Source: Bacteroidia bacterium | GTDB lineage: Bacteria; Bacteroidota; Bacteroidia; Cytophagales; Cyclobacteriaceae | Length of the DNA stretch: 64,000 nucleotides | NCBI GenBank assembly: GCA_030425425.1 | Contig: JAUIAO010000019.1 | Coordinates: 29,198-93,197 of the forward strand | Direction: 5' to 3' | Part shown: positions 1 to 8,251 of the stretch, piece by piece | How the letters are laid out: each line of letters begins with the position of its first letter | Position numbering within the stretch: position 1 is the first letter of the stretch | The notes under the pieces: generated by a model | Database searches by the model: none | What the model saw: the letters and a program-made list of their open reading frames with translations, nothing else | What the model was told of the DNA's origin: nothing | Translations under genes and position numbers: made by a program

Positions 1-1
1 T

Positions 2-52
2 TCTACAACTAAAGGTGAAAATGCTGCTGGTAGCCTAATTGTGGTGTTTTAG
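2..52 (+). CDS. possible 3' end of a gene entering from the left
   Basis: One frame is open from the window edge to a TAG at 50-52 and would encode 16 C-terminal residues ending GSLIVVF. The piece is too short to assign a family. It is listed only because the next gene starts 50 bases later on the same strand, so something must end here or further upstream. The open frame could equally be chance. Confidence 0.25.
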   Translation, partial: STTKGENAAGSLIVVF

Positions 53-67
53 GTATCATGCCCAGGT

Positions 68-75
68 TATGTTTG
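68..75 (+). promoter_or_regulatory. candidate -7 promoter box (TATGTTTG)
   Basis: The octamer TATGTTTG fits the Bacteroidota -7 consensus TAnnTTTG exactly. It lies 28 bases before the ATG at 104. A TTG at 39-41 is further away than the usual 19-21 base spacer, so the -33 part is weak. Confidence 0.35.
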
Positions 76-103
76 TATTGTAATCAACCAAAAATCCAGC
101 AAT

Positions 104-319
104 ATGAAAAAGTTAATCATCGCCGCATTCATCACCCTAAGCATAGGTATTATAAAAACGGAAGGAACCGGAGCAAGCATCAGAAGAGTAAAAGAAGGCT
201 CCTTTACTCCAGAGTCAATGACGGAACTTTTTGCTTATCAAAATCATACATATGTAGAAGATGGAGTATTTGTGAAGCCTGCTTATGCCATTGATCTTTT
301 TGATGAGCTTTATGATTAG
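104..319 (+). CDS. small secreted protein of unknown function
   Basis: This encodes 71 residues. The N-terminus (MKKLIIAAFITLSIGI) is a short basic start followed by a hydrophobic stretch, so it is probably exported. The mature part is charged and contains a Pro-Glu-Ser-Met and a tail rich in Asp and Leu; no known domain is recognised. A matching promoter box lies just upstream and the gene stands alone, convergent to ruvC with about 95 bases between them that contain an AT-rich, TAACC-rich stretch. The competing frame at 58-294 has no signal peptide and an unlikely composition. I am fairly sure it is real but cannot give a function. Confidence 0.6.
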   Translation: MKKLIIAAFITLSIGIIKTEGTGASIRRVKEGSFTPESMTELFAYQNHTYVEDGVFVKPAYAIDLFDELYD

Positions 320-413
320 TGAATAGTTTATTGGTGAGTGGTAGATTCGTAAGTAATTGAGAATTATGTTTTAAATAACCCAATAACCAATAACCCTATA
401 ACTAACCAACCAA

Positions 414-974
414 TCACTTTTTCCTTCTCGGATTTTCGGATAAAAAAGCATTCCAGCTTTTATAGCTTTTTTTCTGACTACTACCCCCTTGATAATGATG
501 GCACATTGCCACAGCCAAAGCATCAGTCGCATCCAGTAGTTTGGGCGCATCATCGAATTTCAATAAAGTTTTCACCATAGCCGCCACTTGTTCTTTGGAG
601 GCGTTACCATTTCCAGTAACAGACTGTTTTACTTTTTTTGGGGCGTATTCTGTAATTGGGATTTCTCTGGATAATGCGGCTGCCATCGCTACTCCCTGCG
701 CACGGCCCAGTTTGAGCATGGACTGTACGTTTTTTCCAAAAAATGGAGCTTCAAGAGCTACTTCATCAGGATGATAATCGTCGATAAGACTGAGTACCCG
801 GTCGAAGATTTTTTTGAGTTTGAGTTCATGTCCGCTGTATTTGCTTAGGTGGATTACACCAAATTGTATCAAGGTTATTTTTTGCTTTATAACTTTGATC
901 AATCCATAACCCATCACACTGGTACCGGGATCCAGCCCAAGAATAATTTTCTCAGATGAAGTGGAGTTTGACAT
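414..974 (-). CDS. ruvC: crossover junction endodeoxyribonuclease RuvC
   Basis: RuvC resolves Holliday junctions at the end of homologous recombination by paired nicks, working with RuvAB. The 186-residue protein has the family's RNase H-like metal site: Asp15 in GLDPGT, Glu75 in ALEAPFF, and Asp148/Asp151 in DATDALAVA, with the 3-residue spacing seen in the E. coli enzyme. Length is near the usual 160-190. A lysine-rich tail follows the conserved core. The start codon lies within 20 bases of the longest possible start of the divergent membrane protein, so their promoters must overlap. ruvA and ruvB are not in the window. Confidence 0.96.
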   Translation of the reverse strand: MSNSTSSEKIILGLDPGTSVMGYGLIKVIKQKITLIQFGVIHLSKYSGHELKLKKIFDRVLSLIDDYHPDEVALEAPFFGKNVQSMLKLGRAQGVAMAAALSREIPITEYAPKKVKQSVTGNGNASKEQVAAMVKTLLKFDDAPKLLDATDALAVAMCHHYQGGSSQKKSYKSWNAFLSENPRRKK

Positions 975-1843
975 TCGTGCAAAGTAAGTATATCAATTCA
1001 GGATCGAAAAACCTTCTTATGTGGATCATAAAGGTGATGGTCTTTTTGGGTTGTCTTTGGTTTGTTAGTGACAAGATTCTTGATACGGATTTTTCTATAT
1101 TCAATCTCCGAATGACACCCACTCAGGTCCTGACAATTTTGGGTGTTTTTTTATTGATGCCAATCAACTGGGGTTTAGAAGTTTACAGGTGGAAGCTTGC
1201 CACCCCACATGAAAATCTGACCGTTACGGAGAGTATGACGGCAGTTTTAGGAGGCCTGGCTATGAACTGGGTCTTGCCTTTAACCTCTGGAGATCTGGCT
1301 ACCCGCTTGTCCAATGTGAATTACCATGTTAAAACGGCCTGGTCGATTGCCTTGGTAAGAGGAGTATCCATCTTCCTGACGTTGGTATTTGGGAGTCTTG
1401 GCTTGCTGTATTTTTTCAATTATTCATTGAGCTGGTTTTGGGTGATTGTTGGGGTTTCGCTTGTTATTGTTTCCATTATTTTTTGGAAATATCAATTTCA
1501 GAATCAGTCAGATCTTGTCCGGGTCATTTCCGTTTCCGTAATCAGGTTTCTTGTTTTTTCATTTCAATTCGGTCTTCTCATCTGGGCTTTTAATCTGGAA
1601 TTATTAATCATCCAGATAGCTGCAGGAGTCGGATGGGTTTTCCTATTTAGAAGTGTATTGCCTTCCCTTTTCGGGAATTTTGGTGTTCGTGAAGCCAGCG
1701 CTTTGGTCTTTTTCGATGCTTTGGTTCCCAATTCTGAAATGATATTAATCCCAACTACTTTGATTTGGTTGGTCAATACAGTCATACCCTCTCTCATTGG
1801 AGCCGGGTTAATTTTTAATTTAAAAGTTAAACTTGCCCAATGA
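956..1843 (+). CDS. flippase-like integral membrane protein (lysylphosphatidylglycerol synthase TM family)
   Basis: This encodes up to 295 residues with about seven or eight hydrophobic segments. The motifs LPLTSGDLATRL (near residue 115) and GNFGVREASALVFF (near 240) match the conserved loops of the LPG-synthase transmembrane / UPF0104 family, members of which move or modify lipids. The first ATG (956) lies inside divergent ruvC; GTG at 977 or ATG at 1019 would avoid the overlap, and the alignment-like SKNLL residues just before Met22 make a start upstream of 1019 plausible. The stop overlaps the next gene by four bases (ATGA), which points to translational coupling with the glycosyltransferase. 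A glycolipid role is inference. Confidence 0.85.
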   Translation: MKWSLTFVQSKYINSGSKNLLMWIIKVMVFLGCLWFVSDKILDTDFSIFNLRMTPTQVLTILGVFLLMPINWGLEVYRWKLATPHENLTVTESMTAVLGGLAMNWVLPLTSGDLATRLSNVNYHVKTAWSIALVRGVSIFLTLVFGSLGLLYFFNYSLSWFWVIVGVSLVIVSIIFWKYQFQNQSDLVRVISVSVIRFLVFSFQFGLLIWAFNLELLIIQIAAGVGWVFLFRSVLPSLFGNFGVREASALVFFDALVPNSEMILIPTTLIWLVNTVIPSLIGAGLIFNLKVKLAQ

Positions 1844-2952
1844 TCATTTTTATCGGGTTTTCATTGGTATACATTGGGTTCTTGTGGTGGAGTAGGTTTC
1901 ATTGGAACAGGATCTCCGTTCAAGCTCCACCCGAACCAAAGAAACTGACTTTTTCCATTATTATTCCTGTAAGAAATGAAGCCGAAAATATCTCTCAAAT
2001 CTTATCTGATCTTGAAAATCAGCAATATCCAAAAGATCAGTTTGAAGTCATTCTTGTAGATGATCACTCTGAGGATAGTACGCTAAAGATGGCTCTCCAA
2101 TATCTTGGACAATCAAATATTCAATATCAGGTAGTCTCGCTTTTTGATTTTGGGCTAACAGGTAAAAAACAGGCAATTACCAAGGGTGTAGAGCGAGCCA
2201 ATTTTGAGATCATCCTGTCAACAGATGGAGATTGTCACTTGCCAGCTAGTTGGATTCAGTCTTATTCAAAGATGTATTCCATTGGAGATTATCAAATGGT
2301 GGCAGGTCCTGTGAAAATGTGTGCTGACAACTTTTTTACTCGGATACAAGCCATAGAGTTTGCTGGTCTTGTAGGTATTGGGGCTTCCAGTTTGCAATCT
2401 GGTAATCCTGGAATGTGCAATGGCGCAAACCTTTCATATAAAAAATCAGCATTCAACCTGGTAAATGGGTACGAAGGGAATTTTCAGGTGCCATCCGGTG
2501 ATGATGAGTTTTTACTTCAGAAGATATTCAAATTATACCCAGAATCTGTTGGGTATCTAAAAGACAAAGAAGGGATTGTTGAAACATCGGCTAAACCAAC
2601 CTTTGGTGAGTTGATAAGCCAAAGGTTAAGATGGAGCAGCAAATGGAAGTATCACAAGAGTTCGTATATCAAGGCAATGGCTGTCCTCTTGTTTAGCAAT
2701 TATATAAGCGAATTGGTGGCGCTCGGATTGGTACTTTCAGGAGTTTATAGGCCTGAGTTATTTATTGTCATTTTTGCGTTAAGGTGGATGACACTTTACC
2801 AATTTGGAGTTCCAATTGGACGTTTTTTCGACCATAAAAGCTTGTTTTGGTATACATTGATCATTGAGATAATTTACCCTTTCTTCGTGGTATTCTTGGG
2901 ATTAGCTTCTATTTTTGGGCATTATTCCTGGAAAGGCAGAAGTTATACATGA
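1840..2952 (+). CDS. membrane-bound family 2 glycosyltransferase
   Basis: This encodes 370 residues. After one N-terminal membrane helix comes a GT-A fold: IIIPVRNEAENI (about 40), VDDHSEDST (about 75), a DxD-like TDGDC (about 128), GDDEF (about 225), and a QRLRW motif typical of processive GT2 enzymes (about 265). Two or three C-terminal helices anchor it in the inner membrane. It overlaps its neighbours by 4 bases on each side, so flippase-like protein, GT2 and the next small protein form one translationally coupled unit. The acceptor is unknown; the pairing suggests a polyprenyl- or lipid-linked glycan. Confidence 0.92.
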   Translation: MIIFIGFSLVYIGFLWWSRFHWNRISVQAPPEPKKLTFSIIIPVRNEAENISQILSDLENQQYPKDQFEVILVDDHSEDSTLKMALQYLGQSNIQYQVVSLFDFGLTGKKQAITKGVERANFEIILSTDGDCHLPASWIQSYSKMYSIGDYQMVAGPVKMCADNFFTRIQAIEFAGLVGIGASSLQSGNPGMCNGANLSYKKSAFNLVNGYEGNFQVPSGDDEFLLQKIFKLYPESVGYLKDKEGIVETSAKPTFGELISQRLRWSSKWKYHKSSYIKAMAVLLFSNYISELVALGLVLSGVYRPELFIVIFALRWMTLYQFGVPIGRFFDHKSLFWYTLIIEIIYPFFVVFLGLASIFGHYSWKGRSYT

Positions 2953-3200
2953 CAGACGAAGAATTTGATGTGTTGGACGAACTTTACTTTGTGATAAAGT
3001 ACGGAGATTTGTTAGAAGAAACAGGACTCCCATCTGAGCAACTGATCCAAGTTTTACAGAGCCTTTATAGTAAGGGTTGGATCAAAATAATGGAGACAGT
3101 AGATGATGAACTGTCCGCATCAGAAATAGACTTAAAGAATAGTGCGGGATCATACTTTTTCTTAGCTACAAAAAGTGGTTTGCTGGCACATAATACATAA
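2949..3200 (+). CDS. small acidic winged-helix-like protein
   Basis: This encodes 83 residues, starting in the ATGA overlap with the glycosyltransferase stop. The order of short helices (EEFDVLDELYFV, YGDLLEETGLPSEQLIQVLQ, LYSKGWIKI) followed by a turn and hydrophobic strand resembles a compact winged helix-turn-helix, but it is acidic, so DNA binding is doubtful. It sits six bases before the SpoIIE-type phosphatase. A partner or regulator of that phosphatase is a reasonable guess, not shown by the sequence. Confidence 0.7.
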   Translation: MTDEEFDVLDELYFVIKYGDLLEETGLPSEQLIQVLQSLYSKGWIKIMETVDDELSASEIDLKNSAGSYFFLATKSGLLAHNT

Positions 3201-3206
3201 TTCAGA

Positions 3207-4388
3207 ATGCCTAAAACGCTGGACATACGAGATCTTGAACTTAATGCATTATTGGAGATCACTCAAGCGATTAATAACAATCTTTCCGAGAGTGATCTTT
3301 ATAGGATATATAAGTTCACATTGCTCGCTGACCTGAAAGTGCAGCGTCTGGCACTTTTTGTATATGACAATGATTGGGAGTGTAAAGTGCATTTTGGAAC
3401 AGTACGAAACTGGGCTGAGTCTTCACTGGATTCCAATTATAGAAAGCTGACCGATATTACATCCATACAGGAAAATAATGAATACGGGGAGTTTGAGCAG
3501 GCTATACCTGTTACACACAAGTCCAAGTTATTGGCTGTGGTGATGGTGGGGCAGGTGTCTGCACAAAGTGACTCTACTTTTCTAAGGGCACTTACCAATA
3601 TTATTATCGTTGCGATCGAAAATAAAAAGCTGGCGCGCAAGCAATTGCAACAAGAGGCTTATCGACGAGAGTTAGAGATTGCCAAAAAAGTACAGAATTT
3701 TCTTTTTCCAAAACAACTCCCTCACAATCACCGCCTGAAAATCGAAGCTGTTTATTTACCTCATCAAGATGTAGGAGGAGACTATTACGATTACCTGTCA
3801 ATAGATAATGATCGATTTTTGGTCTGTGTAGCAGATGTGAGCGGAAAAGGTGTTCCAGCCGCATTGCTGATGTCTAATTTTCAAGCATCTTTGCGAACAC
3901 TCGTTCGCAAGACCTACGATGCTCAGGAAATCGTGACGGAGCTCAATCATATCATTACGGAAAGTGGTAATGGTGAGAATTTTATAACATTCTTTTTAGG
4001 GATTTACAGTTTTTCAGAAAAGTCCTTTGAATATATCAATTGCGGTCACAACCCGCTCTACATTGTTACTGACGATGGAGTGCAAGAGCTTAATAACGGA
4101 ACCACAATTTTAGGAATGTTTGATCCTCTTCCATTTCTCGAGACGAACACCATCAATAACCTGGATCACTTTTTCTTTTTTGGCTACACGGATGGACTCA
4201 CAGAAACCTTCAATTTTCAGGACGATCAGTTTGGAGAGGATAGGCTGTTGAGTTTCCTTGAAAAAGGAATGCCAGAAGATATCAATATGTTTCACAAAGA
4301 CATTTTTAAAAGTCTTGATGATTTTCGTGGAGGTACACCCTATCGGGATGATATTACCATGCTTTCTTGTTTGGTCAAAAACCAATGA
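3207..4388 (+). CDS. GAF-like plus SpoIIE-type PP2C serine/threonine phosphatase
   Basis: This encodes 393 residues. An N-terminal GAF-like sensor region (about 20-135) is followed by a helical linker with ELEIAKKVQNFLFP, which is the usual entry to a SpoIIE domain. The metal-dependent phosphatase core shows VGGDYYDYL (first metal Asp), VADVSGKGVPAALLMS, and the late GYTDGLTE and RDDITMLSCL motifs. These enzymes dephosphorylate anti-sigma-factor antagonists or similar partners in partner-switching cascades. No anti-sigma kinase or STAS protein lies nearby, so the target is elsewhere. It overlaps the following deacetylase by four bases. Confidence 0.93.
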   Translation: MPKTLDIRDLELNALLEITQAINNNLSESDLYRIYKFTLLADLKVQRLALFVYDNDWECKVHFGTVRNWAESSLDSNYRKLTDITSIQENNEYGEFEQAIPVTHKSKLLAVVMVGQVSAQSDSTFLRALTNIIIVAIENKKLARKQLQQEAYRRELEIAKKVQNFLFPKQLPHNHRLKIEAVYLPHQDVGGDYYDYLSIDNDRFLVCVADVSGKGVPAALLMSNFQASLRTLVRKTYDAQEIVTELNHIITESGNGENFITFFLGIYSFSEKSFEYINCGHNPLYIVTDDGVQELNNGTTILGMFDPLPFLETNTINNLDHFFFFGYTDGLTETFNFQDDQFGEDRLLSFLEKGMPEDINMFHKDIFKSLDDFRGGTPYRDDITMLSCLVKNQ

Positions 4389-5029
4389 GAACTTATCTAT
4401 TCAAAAACCCCGATTGGTTCAGATGGATTTATCGTACTGCTCTCTGGAAAGTTAAAACCTCACAGAAGGAGATTTATTTAACTTTTGATGATGGTCCATC
4501 AACCGAAGTGACCGATTGGGTGATTAATATTCTCTCAGAATACGATGCCCGTGGGACTTTTTTTTGTGTGGGAAGTCAAATATTAAAACACCCGGACATT
4601 CTTCGTAAGCTACAAGTAAAAGGACACGCCATTGGAAATCATACACTCAATCATGTGAATGGGCGAAAGTGTTCCGTAAACTCCTATCTTCAAGAGGTAG
4701 AAGATACCCAGAAACTTCTTAAACTTTATAACCCAGACAAACTCTTCAGACCACCCTATGGTAAAATCAATTTCAAACAATTCTGGCAACTCCGTGAAAA
4801 AAACTATCAGATAGTGATGTGGTCTCATCTTTCGGGTGATTTTGATTCGAACCTTAATATCAAAAACTCAATTAAGTCATTAAAAAAAGCACCAGCGGGT
4901 TCAATATTGGTTTTTCATGACTCTCGCAAGGGATTTGAAAATCTTCAGCAAATATTGCCCGTAGTTCTAGAGCAATTCTCAACTTTGGGTTTTCAATTCA
5001 AAACCCTTAGAGATGATCCGGTTAGTTGA
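4385..5029 (+). CDS. polysaccharide deacetylase (NodB/CE4 family)
   Basis: This encodes 214 residues from the ATG that overlaps the phosphatase stop (ATGA). Family CE4 enzymes remove N-acetyl groups from peptidoglycan or other glycans with a metal. The motifs are in order: TFDDGPS (catalytic base and metal Asp), HTLNH (metal histidines), RPPYGK, WSHLSGDFD, and the late VFHDS. There is no signal peptide, so the protein is cytoplasmic or its export is unclear. The tight coupling with the upstream glycosyltransferase suits a glycan-modifying operon. Confidence 0.93.
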   Translation: MRTYLFKNPDWFRWIYRTALWKVKTSQKEIYLTFDDGPSTEVTDWVINILSEYDARGTFFCVGSQILKHPDILRKLQVKGHAIGNHTLNHVNGRKCSVNSYLQEVEDTQKLLKLYNPDKLFRPPYGKINFKQFWQLREKNYQIVMWSHLSGDFDSNLNIKNSIKSLKKAPAGSILVFHDSRKGFENLQQILPVVLEQFSTLGFQFKTLRDDPVS

Positions 5030-5780
5030 TTCCCATGCCCATATTTATTTAGATGATTTCCGAGAAGATCTCAATGAAGTAATTGACAGAGCAAAAGAAG
5101 CTGGAGTTGAGAGAATCTACATGCCCAATATAGATCATACATCAATTGAAGATATGTTGCGTTTGGCTGATGATTTTCCTGGATATTGTCTCCCAATGAT
5201 GGGGCTTCATCCATGCTCGGTAGAAAAGAACTTTGAAAAAGAACTTTATGAAGTAGAGGATTATTTGAGTAAGGGTGGTTTTTGTGCAGTAGGCGAGATG
5301 GGGACAGATCTTTATTGGGATAAAACCTATTTCGAACAGCAGAAGGAGGCTTTTAAAATTCAATGTGACCTGGCGTGGAAATTTAAATTACCAATAGTTA
5401 TTCATTGTAGAGAATCTATAGATGAGACCATTGAATTGGTCAGGCCTTTTACAGAAAAGGGTTTAACTGGGGTTTTTCATTGTTTTACAGGTACTTTGGA
5501 ACAGGCAAAGCAAATCATAAGTTTGGGATTTAAACTAGGTTTGGGAGGGGTTGCTACCTTCAAGAAAGGTGGAATGGAGCCAGTCATCAGAGGAATAGGA
5601 TTGGAAAACCTGCTTTTGGAAACAGATAGCCCGTATCTTGCACCTACTCCCAATAGAGGGAAAAGAAACGAACCTTCATACGTAGGATTGGTCGCTGCAA
5701 AAATAGCCCGCGAGTTAGGGAAAGATCAGGAAGAAATTGGAGAAATTACATCCTCAAACAGCATAACCCTTTTTAGTTGA
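5013..5780 (+). CDS. tatD: TatD family metal-dependent deoxyribonuclease
   Basis: This encodes 255 residues. Metal ligands of the TatD TIM barrel are visible: DSHAH at the N-terminus, GEMGTDLYWD (Glu), PIVIHCRES, GVFHCFTG and LLETDSPYLAPTP near the C-terminus. TatD proteins are 3'-5' exonucleases / DNases linked to DNA quality control. The start lies 17 bases inside the deacetylase gene, which continues the pattern of overlapping genes, and its stop overlaps the asparaginase start. A few residues usual at the C-terminal end of the family (NxxxLF) appear as NSITLF. Confidence 0.94.
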   Translation: MIRLVDSHAHIYLDDFREDLNEVIDRAKEAGVERIYMPNIDHTSIEDMLRLADDFPGYCLPMMGLHPCSVEKNFEKELYEVEDYLSKGGFCAVGEMGTDLYWDKTYFEQQKEAFKIQCDLAWKFKLPIVIHCRESIDETIELVRPFTEKGLTGVFHCFTGTLEQAKQIISLGFKLGLGGVATFKKGGMEPVIRGIGLENLLLETDSPYLAPTPNRGKRNEPSYVGLVAAKIARELGKDQEEIGEITSSNSITLFS

Positions 5781-6847
5781 TGAATTACAAAATAGTCAAT
5801 ATCAGGACAACTGCATCTGTCGATCCAGTAGATTCTATCCTGATCATATATACTGGAGGTACTTTCGGGATGGCCTTCGATGAGGCTGGCGCACTCGCTC
5901 CTTTTAATTTTGGAAGAGTAATAGATCGATTACCTGAGTTGAGAGGATTAGAATTAAAAATTACAGTAATTTCATTCCCTGAGCCAAGAGATTCCTCCAA
6001 TATCAATGCCCAGGACTGGGAAGATATCGCTTATATTATTTATGAAAATTACTCACAGTATGACGGATTTGTCATTCTTCATGGCACAGATACTATGGCT
6101 TACAGTGCTTCTGCCTTATCCTACATGCTCGATGGGTTGAATAAACCCGTGATTTTTACGGGTGCGCAGATTCCAATTGGCTCGATTCGATCGGATGCAC
6201 GAGAAAATCTGATTACGGCAATCGAGATTGCTTCGGCAAAAAAAGGAGGTGTTCCTGTTGTGAATGAGGTATGCATTTATTTTAATTATTTTCTTTTAAG
6301 AGGAAATCGCTCTCAAAAAATACGAAGTAGCACTTTTGCAGCGTTCCAATCACAGAACTATCCATATTTGGCGGAATCAGGGATAGAAATAGAGTACCGG
6401 GATAACTACATGAAACCTCATGACCCCAAGGCAAAACTTAAATTAAGAAAGGGTTTTGATGACAATGTGGCGATTCTGAAGATTTTCCCTGGGATAACAC
6501 AAAATACCGTTGAAGGATTTTTTAAGATCAAAAATTTAAGAGGTGTTGTGTTGGAAACATATGGTTCGGGGAATACCATGAATTTTCCTTGGTTCATTAA
6601 AGCGATGCAAAAAGCACTTAAAAAGGGAGTAGTGATCTTCAATGTGAGTCAGTGTAGTGGAGGAGAAGTCATTCAGGGAAGGTACGAGACTAGCAAGCGA
6701 CTAAATGATATTGGTATCATGGGAGGAGGAGACATAACTACAGAGGCGGCAATCACTAAATTGATGTTTTTGCTGCATAACGAAAAGGATATTGAAAAAC
6801 TAAAAAGAAAATTGGTCACTCCTATAAATGGAGAGATGGACGGGTGA
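5777..6847 (+). CDS. ansA: type I (cytoplasmic) L-asparaginase
   Basis: This encodes 356 residues for the hydrolysis of asparagine to aspartate and ammonia. The first active-site threonine is in IIYTGGTFGM and the second in LHGTDTMAYSA; both are hallmarks of the family. There is no signal peptide, which fits the low-affinity cytoplasmic AnsA type. The gene begins inside the tatD stop (TGATG). A pair of methionines starts the protein; the second would do equally well. It ends the operon; the tRNA-Ser gene with its own promoter follows. Confidence 0.93.
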   Translation: MMNYKIVNIRTTASVDPVDSILIIYTGGTFGMAFDEAGALAPFNFGRVIDRLPELRGLELKITVISFPEPRDSSNINAQDWEDIAYIIYENYSQYDGFVILHGTDTMAYSASALSYMLDGLNKPVIFTGAQIPIGSIRSDARENLITAIEIASAKKGGVPVVNEVCIYFNYFLLRGNRSQKIRSSTFAAFQSQNYPYLAESGIEIEYRDNYMKPHDPKAKLKLRKGFDDNVAILKIFPGITQNTVEGFFKIKNLRGVVLETYGSGNTMNFPWFIKAMQKALKKGVVIFNVSQCSGGEVIQGRYETSKRLNDIGIMGGGDITTEAAITKLMFLLHNEKDIEKLKRKLVTPINGEMDG

Positions 6848-6870
6848 AAACTCCGTTAATGTAATTTTTT

Positions 6871-6902
6871 TTTGCATAAAGGCTATTTTCTTGATTTATT
6901 TG
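6871..6902 (+). promoter_or_regulatory. candidate promoter of tRNA-Ser
   Basis: TTTG at 6871-6874, a 20-base spacer, and TTTATTTG at 6895-6902 (one mismatch to TAnnTTTG) have the spacing of a Bacteroidota sigma-ABfr promoter. Transcription would begin near 6909, shortly before the tRNA at 6936. Confidence 0.4.
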
Positions 6903-6935
6903 TGCCCCTTGAATAGGAGGGCTTCAGGTAATTTA

Positions 6936-7023
6936 GGAGAGGTGGCCGAGTGGTTGAAGGCGCACGCCTGGAAAGTGTGTATACTCCAAAAGGGTATCGA
7001 GGGTTCGAATCCCTCTCTCTCCG
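6936..7023 (+). tRNA. tRNA-Ser(GGA)
   Basis: The sequence folds as a class II tRNA of 88 bases. The acceptor GGAGAGG pairs with TCTCTCC (one G-T), the anticodon stem is CACGC/GTGTG with loop CTGGAAA, giving anticodon GGA, and a long variable arm (GTATACTCC...GGTATC) is typical of serine tRNAs. The T arm is GAGGG/CCCTC with loop TTCGAAT. The discriminator base is G. CCA is not encoded (CGA follows), so it is added after transcription. Confidence 0.96.
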
Positions 7024-7096
7024 CGAGTTCTTGAATAATTAAATATATTTACGATAAATAAACTTTGAAACTTAACCGAAGACGACCACAGAGATT

Positions 7097-7927
7097 ATGA
7101 AAAAGTTAATGACTCTTTTGATGTTAGCAGGTGTTTTCACCTTTTCTTCAGTGAATGCATTCGCACAAGATGACAGTACCGATGTAGCATCGGACAGTGT
7201 TGCCGTTGCAGCTGACTCAGTATCAGAAGCTCCAGAAGAGGAGCCTGCTGTAGCGATTGCAGAAGAAATTGCGGAAGAACCTGAAACAGAAGCAACTTTC
7301 CATCAGATTGTGAAAGAACAATTTATTGATGGAGGTCCTGAATTCATGGGTATTGTATTGATTTGTTTGATTTTAGGCCTTGCTGTTGCAATTGAGCGTA
7401 TCATTCATTTGAACCTGGCTTCAACAAACGTGAAAAAATTGTTGAGCAATGTAGAAAGCGCATTGTCTTCTGGTGGTGTTGAGGCTGCTAAGGAAGTGTG
7501 CAAAAATACAAGAGGTCCGGTAGCATCAATATTCGTTCAGGGTATGATGAGAATGTCTGAAGGTATCGAAATGGTGGAGAAATCTATCGTCGCTTACGGA
7601 TCAGTAGAAATGGGTAAATTGGAAAAGGGAATGGTATGGATATCATTGTTCATCTCACTTGCTCCAATGCTTGGTTTCATGGGTACTGTAATTGGTATGA
7701 TCGATGCATTCGATGCTATTGCGGAAGCTGGTGACGTATCTCCTGCACTTGTGGCTGGTGGTATTAAAGTAGCACTATTGACAACTGTAGGTGGTTTGAT
7801 AGTGGCTGTAATTCTTCAGCTTTTCTACAACTACCTTGTTTCTAAAATTGATGGAATTGTAAATAGCATGGAAGATGCTTCAATTTCACTTGTCGATATG
7901 CTTGTAAAGCATAATTTGTCTAAATAA
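7097..7927 (+). CDS. exbB: MotA/TolQ/ExbB proton channel family protein with acidic N-terminal extension
   Basis: This encodes 276 residues of the stator-like channel that couples the proton gradient to work in the envelope. It has a cleavable-looking signal peptide (1-23, ending AFA), then an unusual region of about 45 residues rich in Ala, Asp, Glu and Val, and then the family core of three helices, with the conserved LAPMLGFMGTVIGMIDAF segment near 190 and a last helix at about 225-245. It opens a unit with a small membrane protein and two ExbD proteins; no TonB is present, so the powered partner is not known. Confidence 0.93.
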   Translation: MKKLMTLLMLAGVFTFSSVNAFAQDDSTDVASDSVAVAADSVSEAPEEEPAVAIAEEIAEEPETEATFHQIVKEQFIDGGPEFMGIVLICLILGLAVAIERIIHLNLASTNVKKLLSNVESALSSGGVEAAKEVCKNTRGPVASIFVQGMMRMSEGIEMVEKSIVAYGSVEMGKLEKGMVWISLFISLAPMLGFMGTVIGMIDAFDAIAEAGDVSPALVAGGIKVALLTTVGGLIVAVILQLFYNYLVSKIDGIVNSMEDASISLVDMLVKHNLSK

Positions 7928-7945
7928 TCTAAAACCTGATAGATA

Positions 7946-8251
7946 ATGGATATTATAGATGTAGGATTATTCTTAAGTTATGTGTTGATCGTTTTATCAG
8001 CACTGGCAGCTATCTTGATACCATTGGCTCAATCATTTGGTGACCCTCAGTCACTAGTGAAATCAGGAATTGGATTAGGTATTTTGGTTGTGGTATTCTT
8101 AATTGGATACATTGCAGCAGACTCAAGTTCTGCTGGTACAACTGAAGCGACATCTAAACTGGTTGGAGCCGGTATCATTTCAATGTACATATTCTTTTTC
8201 CTTGCTGTTATAGGAATTGTATATACTGAAATTTCTAAATTGATTAAGTAA
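7946..8251 (+). CDS. small three-helix membrane protein in an exb cluster
   Basis: This encodes 101 residues, almost entirely three hydrophobic segments (about 7-30, 41-60 and 70-96) separated by short polar loops. No family motif is recognised. It lies 18 bases after exbB and its stop overlaps the first exbD start by one base (TAATG), so it is made together with the channel. A structural or accessory part of the motor is the simplest guess. Confidence 0.85.
   Translation: MDIIDVGLFLSYVLIVLSALAAILIPLAQSFGDPQSLVKSGIGLGILVVVFLIGYIAADSSSAGTTEATSKLVGAGIISMYIFFFLAVIGIVYTEISKLIK

Noticed and set aside
58..294. Alternative frame giving a 78-residue Arg/Lys-rich protein
   Set aside because: It overlaps the 71-residue secreted protein, has an unlikely composition and no signal or domain.
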